This document shows positions 1-5,242 of a stretch of DNA of 5,285 nt, piece by piece. The first letter of the stretch is position 1, and the number at the start of each line of letters is the position of its first letter. The position numbers were made by a program, and so were the translations under genes. Origin of the DNA: Porphyromonadaceae bacterium (GTDB taxonomy: Bacteria > Bacteroidota > Bacteroidia > Bacteroidales > Paludibacteraceae); contig CAJPNS010000110.1 of assembly GCA_905372135.1 (NCBI GenBank), positions 1-5,285 on the forward strand, given 5' to 3'. Below the pieces are notes generated by a model that made no database searches, was not told the DNA's origin, and saw nothing but the letters and a program-made list of their open reading frames with translations.

Positions 1-8
1 TTTTTCAT
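1..8 (-). CDS. possible start of a fourth cassette gene (partial)
   Basis: Reading the minus strand, an ATG at 8-6 followed by AAA AA lies eight bases after the TAG stop of the PrcB-like lipoprotein gene. It is preceded by an A-rich stretch (AATTAAAA) typical of Bacteroidota leaders. Only two and a half codons are visible, giving M-K then K or N, which is a common opening for a lipoprotein signal peptide but proves nothing. The tight spacing would fit one more gene in the same operon. It could equally be a chance ATG. Confidence 0.2.
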
Positions 9-16
9 TTTTAATT

Positions 17-511
17 CTAATTATATGAGGTTATTTTCATAAAAACGATAGTTTTATCTGTCTTAGGTATTTTCACGATATGGTATATGCTCCCTATATC
101 TGCGGTCATACCTTTACGTAAATTTTCCACTCTGATCTCAATCTTATCTTTTAATTCGGTTATTTTGGTTATATCTATAGTCGAAGAGCTATTATTACTC
201 TCGACAACAGCTATCACCATATCGGTATCAAAATTAATTTTTAACTGCGACAGATTAGGTATTTCGAATGCTTCTATAAAGTCATCCAAGCTTTGTTGCG
301 ACTTCAATACAAAATTGTTACTACGATAGACTTTACTAATATACCCTTGAGCTATTGAATTAACTGGTATATTTTTAGTTTGCTCTTGCTCTTTCTCTTT
401 TTTTTCGCATCCTTGTATCGCCCAAGCACTACATACGGCTATAATTACAATAGCGACAATACTTGTTACTCTTACAGAGATATGATGTTTCGTCTTTATT
501 ATATTTTTCAT
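17..511 (-). CDS. lipoprotein with PrcB C-terminal-like domain
   Basis: This is a 164-residue predicted lipoprotein. Residues 1-34 form a long signal peptide: a basic, histidine-containing N-terminus, a hydrophobic core at about 14-30, and a lipobox ending I-Q-G-C with Cys35 as the expected lipidated residue. A charged linker (EKKEKEQEQTK) follows. From about residue 66 the layout resembles the C-terminal domain of PrcB: 'S..SLDDFIEAF' helix, 'INFDTDMVIAVV' strand, then 'KIEIRVEN' and a closing 'YHIVKIPKTDKTIVF' strand pair. In Treponema denticola, PrcB is a lipoprotein that stabilises the PrtP protease complex; whether this protein binds a protease is unknown. No protease gene is visible here. 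The usual glycine-rich turn after the 'VV' strand (TGGY in the family) is replaced by a serine/asparagine stretch, ESNNSSS. The gene's start overlaps the preceding gene's stop by four bases (ATGA), implying translational coupling. The family call rests on remembered pattern only. Confidence 0.75.
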   Translation of the reverse strand: MKNIIKTKHHISVRVTSIVAIVIIAVCSAWAIQGCEKKEKEQEQTKNIPVNSIAQGYISKVYRSNNFVLKSQQSLDDFIEAFEIPNLSQLKINFDTDMVIAVVESNNSSSTIDITKITELKDKIEIRVENLRKGMTADIGSIYHIVKIPKTDKTIVFMKITSYN

Positions 512-1008
512 GGTCTTGCTATTTTAAGGGTTACTTTATACATTTTCTTAGCAATATCGGGAGTACCATTGGGAGTCTCTTCATTATAAAGGTCAGTCGT
601 AGGATAAGGCAATAGCCACAATGCTTTTAATACATACCCCAATGTGTCCAATTCATTGGAAATTACAGTAGAGTCTACTTGCGAGGTTCTAATTATACCA
701 CAACCCGAAATATTAGTGAATAGTCTGTTTACAGTACCATTTTTTTTCAATGAAAATCCGAGAATGGCATGAGGGTCCAATAAGTCGAAACGAGAACAGT
801 CGTAGTAAGGAGCTCTTTGGTCGAAAATAGAATCGAAAACGATAATATCGCCCGAATCGGCATACAAACGAATAGTATCGCCAAAAGATAGTGATATTGT
901 TTTTGTTTTACCGTCAACTATAGGAGGTTTATTCTTATCACATCCGCTCAAAACTATAAATGCTGCTACAAGAAATAGCAAAAATCGGTTTTTTATATAA
1001 ATATTCAT
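508..1008 (-). CDS. lipoprotein, degenerate DSRCP/CVWAG-type family member
   Basis: This is a 166-residue predicted lipoprotein. The signal peptide has a hydrophobic core at about 9-20 and a textbook lipobox LSGC (Cys23), followed by D-K-N, a sequence expected to allow outer-membrane sorting. The mature part is predicted to be beta-rich. Its plan resembles the small Bacteroidota lipoproteins that carry a 'DSRCP...CVWAG' motif: 'SFGDTIRL' (41-48), 'IIVFDSIFDQRAP' (55-67), Cys71, 'AILGFSL' (81-87), and a C-terminal 'LLPYP...YKVTLKI' (132-163). Here DSRCP reads DQRAP, so the first family cysteine is absent and the CVWAG part is not recognisable. Remaining cysteines are 71 and 103, which could pair. 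Function is unknown. The start overlaps the upstream gene's stop by four bases and the stop overlaps the downstream start by four, placing it in the middle of a coupled cassette. The gene is solid; the family assignment is an inference of moderate strength. Confidence 0.75.
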   Translation of the reverse strand: MNIYIKNRFLLFLVAAFIVLSGCDKNKPPIVDGKTKTISLSFGDTIRLYADSGDIIVFDSIFDQRAPYYDCSRFDLLDPHAILGFSLKKNGTVNRLFTNISGCGIIRTSQVDSTVISNELDTLGYVLKALWLLPYPTTDLYNEETPNGTPDIAKKMYKVTLKIARP

Positions 1009-1481
1009 GACTTCTTTACATTAATTGTTGTTGTTGAACTTTTATCTTTGGTATCGTCCAAAGAATCGAATATCACTTTTACTACATAGCTATCATACAC
1101 TATATCTGTGTAGTAAAAGTCAAATGTGTAATAACACGTACATCTGCAATATAAATCAGGTGAAGCAGTTGTCTCAGTTATTGATAGAGTAATATTATTA
1201 CCATCGATTGTCTGAGTCGCCTTAAACGTAGAACAACATATATAATTGACTCCTACGGTGAGTTTAAGCAAATCGTTTTTAACCGAAGCCACTAATGTAT
1301 CCTGCTGGTTTATTGCTTCTCGGTAATCATTAGACAATTCTGTTTTGTTGTTACATCCTGTGTATTCTATTGTCTTAAATTGTGTTTGTCTCGTTACTTT
1401 TTTACAATTAACCAACGCTACTGCAAATACTAGTACAAGTAATATCACTACGAGTAATGTTTTAAGAATCAACTTGTTCAT
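1005..1481 (-). CDS. cysteine-rich lipoprotein (CC...CxCxC)
   Basis: This is a 158-residue predicted secreted lipoprotein and the first gene of the three-gene cassette. Residues 1-25 are a strongly hydrophobic signal sequence after an initial MNKLILK. The likely lipobox is L-V-N-C with Cys26; Asn at -1 is atypical, so cleavage by signal peptidase II is probable, not certain. The mature chain has six further cysteines: Cys43, the adjacent pair Cys82-Cys83 ('YICCS'), and Cys112, 114 and 116 ('YCRCTCYYTFDF'). The order 'nyxCC ... NNITLSITE ... CxCxCxYxFDF' matches a widespread, uncharacterised small Bacteroidota protein family I have seen with that pattern. Six cysteines could give three disulfides or a metal site; the sequence does not decide. 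Function is unknown. ATG at 1481-1479 is preceded by an A/T-rich leader. No convincing promoter was found directly upstream, so transcription could begin further right, possibly from the promoter at 1887-1917. Confidence 0.75.
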   Translation of the reverse strand: MNKLILKTLLVVILLVLVFAVALVNCKKVTRQTQFKTIEYTGCNNKTELSNDYREAINQQDTLVASVKNDLLKLTVGVNYICCSTFKATQTIDGNNITLSITETTASPDLYCRCTCYYTFDFYYTDIVYDSYVVKVIFDSLDDTKDKSSTTTINVKKS

Positions 1482-1531
1482 AACTATAAAAATTTAAACT
1501 GTTTGTATTTTCGTGGTGTATTTATTTGGCA

Positions 1532-1560
1532 TACACACAAAAGCCCTTGTTTTTTGTGTA
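1532..1560. repeat. AT-rich inverted repeat upstream of the lipoprotein cassette
   Basis: ACACAAAA (1535-1542) is the exact reverse complement of TTTTGTGT (1552-1559), with a 9-base loop. An alternative register pairs TACACA (1532-1537) with TGTGTA (1555-1560) and leaves one unpaired base. It lies 51 bases upstream of the first lipoprotein gene. It could form a weak hairpin in a minus-strand leader, but there is no strong GC stem and no clear U-tract on the minus strand, so I do not call it a terminator. Confidence 0.35.
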
Positions 1561-1640
1561 TTTTCCCTACATGCTCCATTCGACGGATTCATTAAAAGCA
1601 TTAATTATAGCTTGATACACAAAGGAGAGAACAAGCTACT

Positions 1641-1677
1641 CCGCCGCTTAGCATCTATTCGGCACTAAGCGGAGCGG
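1641..1677. repeat. GC-rich hairpin overlapping the small gene's stop codon
   Basis: CCGCTTAG (1644-1651) pairs perfectly with CTAAGCGG (1665-1672) across a 13-base loop. Beyond a two-base bulge (1673-1674) the stem extends with CCG (1641-1643) against CGG (1675-1677), for about 11 pairs in total. The right arm contains the TAG stop of the small minus-strand gene. Neither strand has a run of T after the stem, so it is not a classical intrinsic terminator. It may protect the 3' end, act as a weak transcription end, or belong to a dispersed repeat. It is notably GC-rich in an otherwise AT-rich spacer. Confidence 0.5.
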
Positions 1678-1865
1678 GCGACAATGCCGAAACGTGGGAG
1701 GTATTTGTAGTGAATAAATTGGTGAAAATCAATCGACAGTAGCTCGTGGGTAGCTATACACGAAACGTTCGGTACTTGTTTGGTACCGTTAGCTTTCGGT
1801 AAGTCGATCGTTACGAAACCGCTTACAATAGAGCCTATCAGAAACAGTATCGTATATGTAAGCAT
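1665..1865 (-). CDS. possible 66-residue membrane or secreted peptide, unknown function
   Basis: I do not recognise this gene. From the ATG at 1865-1863 it encodes 66 residues: a hydrophobic N-terminus (about 1-19, MLTYTILFLIGSIVSGFVT) that could be a signal peptide or a single membrane anchor, then a soluble tail with one cysteine (36), three histidines (40, 48, 52) and the end 'YLPRFGIVARSA'. An in-frame TTG at 1889 would add eight residues, but it falls inside the predicted -7 promoter box, so the ATG is preferred. The ATG follows an A-rich leader (TACAAAAAT) and would sit about 15-18 bases after the predicted transcript start. A consensus promoter correctly placed in front is the main support. 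The short length, lack of recognised relatives and the hairpin over its stop codon keep doubt open: it could be a non-coding transcript or the remnant of a longer gene. Confidence 0.4.
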   Translation of the reverse strand: MLTYTILFLIGSIVSGFVTIDLPKANGTKQVPNVSCIATHELLSIDFHQFIHYKYLPRFGIVARSA

Positions 1866-1886
1866 ATTTTTGTAAAATATTTTCGG

Positions 1887-1917
1887 CAAAAATAGTTATT
1901 ATTTTTCAAATACCAAA
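1887..1917 (-). promoter_or_regulatory. Bacteroides-type promoter, leftward
   Basis: On the minus strand TTTG (1917-1914) is followed after 19 bases by TATTTTTG (1894-1887), a full match to the primary-sigma consensus TTTG-N19-21-TAnnTTTG known from Bacteroides. Transcription would start near 1880-1883, just before the ATG at 1865 of the small gene, and could continue into the lipoprotein cassette. The -7 box overlaps the alternative TTG start at 1889, which excludes that start if this promoter is used. A second exact -7 match on the same strand (TATTTTTG, 1945-1938) has no TTTG at the right distance and is a weaker candidate. Confidence 0.6.
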
Positions 1918-2000
1918 TTTTGCTGTGTTAAAAAACACAAAAATACGGTTTTATTCATCACTATTCGTATTAGAACCGATAAAAACTCAAAAAAACTATT

Positions 2001-2065
2001 TTTCGTACCTACGAAATCTGCCACCAAACCGAATATTTAGCTAAAATCGATACTTCGGTACGAAA
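2001..2065. promoter_or_regulatory. operator-like palindrome with a third half-site
   Basis: TTTCGTA (2001-2007), CC, TACGAAA (2010-2016) form a perfect 16-base dyad. The half-site TACGAAA recurs at 2059-2065, and the nine bases GGTACGAAA at 2057-2065 are the exact reverse complement of TTTCGTACC at 2001-2009. The sites lie between the two divergent promoters, with the last about 28 bases before the plus-strand -7 box. This is the layout of a binding site for a dimeric regulator with an extra half-site, but no regulator gene is in view. One more TACGAAA (1812-1818) lies inside the small gene. Confidence 0.4.
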
Positions 2066-2093
2066 TGTTAGCTCCCGACGGCGAAAAAATTTG

Positions 2094-2101
2094 TACTTTT
2101 G
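2094..2101 (+). promoter_or_regulatory. -7 box of the nucleotidyltransferase-galE promoter
   Basis: TACTTTTG matches the Bacteroidota -7 consensus TAnnTTTG exactly. The -33 element is weak: TTAG at 2068-2071, 22 bases upstream, is the nearest approximation to TTTG. The transcript would begin near 2105-2108 and give a leader of about 45 bases before the ATG at 2153. The box covers the in-frame TTG at 2099 that would otherwise extend the nucleotidyltransferase by 18 residues, so it argues for the start at 2153. The weak -33 box would fit a regulated promoter. Confidence 0.55.
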
Positions 2102-2152
2102 TACCCTCGAAAAAATGTATCATACACGTTTCATTTTGAACAACTCATTTTT

Positions 2153-3061
2153 ATGAATAAACCTACACTATTGATACTTGCAGCAGGAATGGGTAGCCGC
2201 TACGGAGGGCTCAAGCAACTCGACAGAGTCGGTGTCGGCGGCGAGACAATTATGGACTATTCGGTATACGACGCCATAAGAGCCGGTTTCGGTAAGGTGG
2301 TCTTTGTAATACGCCATAGCTTCGAGGAGGATTTTCGCCGCGAGGTAATATCCAAGTTCGAAGACAAAATAGAGGTAAAAACCGTCTTCCAAGACATTAG
2401 CGCCGTCCCCGAGGGCTGTTCGTACAATCCCGAACGTGAAAAGCCTTGGGGCACCGCACACGCTGTACTGATGGCAAAAGATGTCATAAACGAACCTTTT
2501 GGTGTGATTAATGCCGACGACTTCTACGGAAGGGAGTCGTTCGAGGTGCTGGCAGAATTTCTGAGTAGGGTCAGTGGCAAAAACAACCAATATTGTATGG
2601 TGGCATACCGACTGCAAAACACACTGTCGGAGAACGGTTATGTGTCGCGCGGCGAATGTTTTGTAGACGACCGTTCGCAGTTGACAAAGGTGATAGAACG
2701 CACAAAAATAATCCGCAAATGCGACCGAATTGTTTTCCAACAGAATGAAAACGAAGAAGTTGTCATCGAACCTGATACTCCCGTTTCGATGAACTTTTGG
2801 GGCTTTACCCCCGATTACTTCGAATATACCGAAAAACGTTTCGTACAGTTTCTGCGTGAGGAGGGCAATCTGCCGAAATCGGAGTTTTACATACCGACAA
2901 TGGTCAATGACCTTATATCGAGCGGCAGAGCAACTTGCACTGTGATAGACACGCCAGCTACTTGGTTCGGAGTAACTTATATCGAAGACAAACCGATGGT
3001 AGTAGAGAGAATCAAAAGATTAGTACAACAAAAAATATATCCCGAAAATCTATGGAAGTAA
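2153..3061 (+). CDS. sugar-1-phosphate nucleotidyltransferase (NDP-sugar pyrophosphorylase-like)
   Basis: This 302-residue cytoplasmic enzyme has the NTP_transferase fold. It probably joins a nucleoside triphosphate and a sugar-1-phosphate into an NDP-sugar plus pyrophosphate. The signature loop LAAGMGSRYGGLKQ (9-22) is the nucleotide-binding G-x-G-x-R...K motif. KPWGTAHAVL (97-106) corresponds to the base and sugar contact region. INADDFYG (119-126) carries the acidic metal-binding site, and MNFWGFTPDYF (213-223) and WFGVTYIEDK (271-280) are further conserved blocks. The length is about usual for the roughly 300-residue subgroup common in Bacteroidota and Firmicutes. The sugar and nucleotide cannot be read from sequence, so I assign no gene name. 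The start at 2153 is chosen because the only longer start (TTG, 2099) lies in the -7 box and would add 18 residues before the usual 'LLILAAG' opening. Its last ten bases overlap galE, so the two are almost surely cotranscribed and probably act on a shared UDP-sugar pool. Confidence 0.88.
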   Translation: MNKPTLLILAAGMGSRYGGLKQLDRVGVGGETIMDYSVYDAIRAGFGKVVFVIRHSFEEDFRREVISKFEDKIEVKTVFQDISAVPEGCSYNPEREKPWGTAHAVLMAKDVINEPFGVINADDFYGRESFEVLAEFLSRVSGKNNQYCMVAYRLQNTLSENGYVSRGECFVDDRSQLTKVIERTKIIRKCDRIVFQQNENEEVVIEPDTPVSMNFWGFTPDYFEYTEKRFVQFLREEGNLPKSEFYIPTMVNDLISSGRATCTVIDTPATWFGVTYIEDKPMVVERIKRLVQQKIYPENLWK

Positions 3062-4164
3062 AGAGCAGATTCAAGAAGTTTATCGAAAAATTTTCGTTCA
3101 ACAAAGAGAAAATACTCGTAACAGGCGGACTCGGATACATAGGTTCGCATACTGTGGTAGAGCTTATCGAGAGCGGCTTCGATGTGATTGTGGTAGACAA
3201 TCTGTCGAACTCCAACATCGACGTACTCAAAGGAATAGAGAAGATAACAGGCTCCAAGCCCAAATTCGAGAACATCGACTGCAGCGACTACGTGGCAATG
3301 GATAAATTTTTATCCAAAAACGAAGGTATTCAGGCAATTATACATTTTGCGGCACTAAAAGCCGTAGGCGATTCGGTCAAGCGTCCCCTACCCTACTACC
3401 GCAACAATATCGGCTCTATGATAGCTCTGTTGGAGCTGATGCAGGTACATAAGATTCCCAATATGGTGTTTTCGTCGTCGTGTACGGTATACGGACAGGC
3501 AGACAAAATGCCCGTAAGCGAGAATACTCCTATCAAAATTGCTCAGTCGCCATATGGCAACACAAAACAGATTTGCGAGGAGATAATCACCGATGCTCTG
3601 GCTGCCAACGACAACCTGAAAGCCGTCGTATTGCGGTATTTCAACCCCATCGGTGCTCATCCGTCGTCGTACATCGGAGAGCAACCCAACGGAGTGCCCG
3701 AAAACCTCGTGCCATATATTGTGCAGACAGCGGCGGGAATACGCAAAAAACTTTCGGTATTCGGCAACGACTACAAGACCCCCGACGGCACCTGTATCCG
3801 CGACTATATCAACGTAGTAGATTTGGCACAAGCCCATATAGCAGCTCTCAAACGCCTACTCGACGGCAAAGTGGAGAGCAAAGAGATATTCAACCTCGGA
3901 ACAGGCGAAGGCACATCGGTACTGGAGCTGATAAACAAATTCGAGCAGGCAACAGGCGTCAAGGTGCCGTACGATATCGTCGGCAGACGTGCGGGCGACA
4001 TCGAAGCTATCTGGGCAGACCCGCAGAAAGCCAATAAGATACTGAAATGGAAGACCGAAGTGTCGCTCGAAGACACGCTGCTATCGGCTTGGAACTGGCA
4101 GCGTTATACGATGGACAAAGACAAGTCGGCAAAACGACATTTCAGCTTTTTGTCCGTTAGCTGA
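3052..4164 (+). CDS. galE: UDP-glucose 4-epimerase
   Basis: This 370-residue short-chain dehydrogenase/reductase of the extended class interconverts UDP-glucose and UDP-galactose through an NAD-bound 4-keto intermediate in the cytoplasm. Visible features are the NAD-binding TGGLGYIGSH (24-33), VVDNLSNS after the second strand, FAALKAVGDSV, SSSCTVYG with the catalytic serine at 143, and YGNTK with Tyr168 and Lys172 as the catalytic pair. RYFNPIGAHPS and NLGTGEG follow. Aligned by eye with E. coli GalE, the gate position Tyr299 is Ile320 here ('EAIWAD'), so UDP-GlcNAc/GalNAc may also be accepted. The ATG at 3052 overlaps the previous gene's stop by ten bases. It is the nearest ATG, and no ATG, GTG or TTG codon lies between it and the NAD motif, so the protein carries about 20 basic residues (SRFKKFIEKFSFNKEK) more than E. 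coli GalE at the N-terminus. The C-terminus has a short extra tail, KSAKRHFSFLSVS. Confidence 0.93.
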   Translation: MEVKSRFKKFIEKFSFNKEKILVTGGLGYIGSHTVVELIESGFDVIVVDNLSNSNIDVLKGIEKITGSKPKFENIDCSDYVAMDKFLSKNEGIQAIIHFAALKAVGDSVKRPLPYYRNNIGSMIALLELMQVHKIPNMVFSSSCTVYGQADKMPVSENTPIKIAQSPYGNTKQICEEIITDALAANDNLKAVVLRYFNPIGAHPSSYIGEQPNGVPENLVPYIVQTAAGIRKKLSVFGNDYKTPDGTCIRDYINVVDLAQAHIAALKRLLDGKVESKEIFNLGTGEGTSVLELINKFEQATGVKVPYDIVGRRAGDIEAIWADPQKANKILKWKTEVSLEDTLLSAWNWQRYTMDKDKSAKRHFSFLSVS

Positions 4165-4218
4165 CCTACCTCTAATCGAATAAATTAAAAAAAATTTGTA
4201 CCGAACCATAGACAAAAA

Positions 4219-5229
4219 ATGAGACAAAAGATAGAGCAATTGAGGGCATTGGCAGAGGACTTTCAGGCAAAGACCTTGGAAGAAGTAGAAGCTCTGAGGA
4301 TAAAATACCTGAGCAAGAAGGGCGAAATATCTGCTCTTTTCGATGAGTTTCGCAATGTACCGAACGAAGAAAAACGCGAGATAGGACAGATGCTCAATGC
4401 CCTGCGTCAGTTGGCGACAGACCGCATCAATACGCTCAGAGACAGTCTGAATGCTACCTCCGCCACAGCAGAACGACAAGACCTTACACGCACCGCCGAA
4501 CCGATAGAGCTCGGTGCCCGCCACCCTCTCTCTCTGGTACGCAACGAGATAATAGACATATTCTCGCGGATAGGCTTCACCATTGCCTACGGTCCCGAGA
4601 TAGAAGACGACTGGCACGTGTTCTCGGCTCTCAACTTCCCGCCCGAGCATCCGGCACGCGATATGCAGGATACGTTTTTCGTCGAAAAGAACCCCGACAT
4701 ACTGCTCCGTACCCACACGTCGAGCGTACAGGTGCGGGTAATGACCTCGCAGAAACCGCCTATAAGAGTACTCTGTCCCGGTCGCGTATATCGTAACGAG
4801 GCTATTTCGTACCGTGCACACTGTTTCTTTCATCAGATAGAGGGTTTGTATGTCGACCGCAACGTGTCGTTTGCTGACCTCAAGCAGGCGTTGCTCTATT
4901 TTGCCAAAGAGATTTTCGGCGAAAAGACTAATATACGCCTTCGCCCGTCGTACTTCCCTTTCACAGAACCGAGTGCCGAGATGGATATTTCTTGCAACAT
5001 CTGTGGCGGCAAGGGCTGCCCTTTCTGCAAATACACAGGGTGGGTAGAGATACTTGGTTGCGGTATGGTCGACCCGAACGTGCTCGAGGCTTGCGGTATC
5101 GACTCGAAAGAGTTTTCGGGATACGCCTTCGGAATGGGTGTAGAACGTATTACCAACCTCAAATACAGCATAAAAGACCTCCGACTTTTCTCCGAGAACG
5201 ACGTGCGTTTCCTCAAACAGTTTGTGTAA
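4219..5229 (+). CDS. pheS: phenylalanine--tRNA ligase alpha subunit
   Basis: This is the 336-residue catalytic chain of the alpha2-beta2 phenylalanyl-tRNA synthetase, which charges tRNA-Phe in the cytoplasm. Residues 1-85 form the N-terminal coiled-coil arm that contacts tRNA. Class II motif 1 lies near 102-129 (HPLSLVRNE...YGPEIED), motif 2 at about 188-212 (GRVYRNE...FHQIEGLYVD) and motif 3 at 301-316 (GYAFGMGVERITNLKY). Ala303 in 'GYAFGMG' corresponds to the Phe-pocket alanine (Ala294 in E. coli). HPARDMQDTFF (144-154) is a family hallmark. Cys259, 262, 267 and 270 form CxxC-x4-CxxC and may bind zinc, as seen in PheS of several phyla. The length is typical and the C-terminal NDVRFLKQF ends as expected. 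ATG at 4219 follows an A-rich leader (GACAAAAA). The 54 bases after galE hold no obvious terminator, so read-through is possible. pheT is not adjacent within the window. Confidence 0.97.
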   Translation: MRQKIEQLRALAEDFQAKTLEEVEALRIKYLSKKGEISALFDEFRNVPNEEKREIGQMLNALRQLATDRINTLRDSLNATSATAERQDLTRTAEPIELGARHPLSLVRNEIIDIFSRIGFTIAYGPEIEDDWHVFSALNFPPEHPARDMQDTFFVEKNPDILLRTHTSSVQVRVMTSQKPPIRVLCPGRVYRNEAISYRAHCFFHQIEGLYVDRNVSFADLKQALLYFAKEIFGEKTNIRLRPSYFPFTEPSAEMDISCNICGGKGCPFCKYTGWVEILGCGMVDPNVLEACGIDSKEFSGYAFGMGVERITNLKYSIKDLRLFSENDVRFLKQFV

Positions 5230-5242
5230 TAAATTTAATTTA

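Noticed and set aside
1538..1545. Possible cassette promoter on the minus strand (GGCTTTTG)
   Set aside because: It matches only the TTTG half of the -7 consensus and has no -33 box at the expected distance.
1770..1788. Inverted repeat CGGTAC-N7-GTACCG inside the small minus-strand gene
   Set aside because: The stem is only six bases and lies in a putative coding region; there is no context to give it a role.
1917..1944. Imperfect hairpin (TGTGTT/AACACA, with flanking ATTTT/AAAAT)
   Set aside because: It is very AT-rich with a 2-base bulge, so it is weak. Such structures are expected by chance in this spacer, and its position upstream of the leftward promoter does not suggest a terminator.
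2168..2740. A 190-codon minus-strand frame inside the nucleotidyltransferase gene
   Set aside because: It is antisense to a protein with clear NTP-transferase motifs and shows no domain features of its own.
3480..4037. A 185-codon plus-strand frame inside galE
   Set aside because: Its translation is rich in Arg, Gln and Ser, as expected from a +1 reading of galE, and it has no independent start signal.
4181..4198. Possible promoter before pheS (AAAATTTG at 4191-4198)
   Set aside because: The essential TA of the TAnnTTTG box is missing and no TTTG lies 19-21 bases upstream. An undetected promoter or read-through from galE are both possible.
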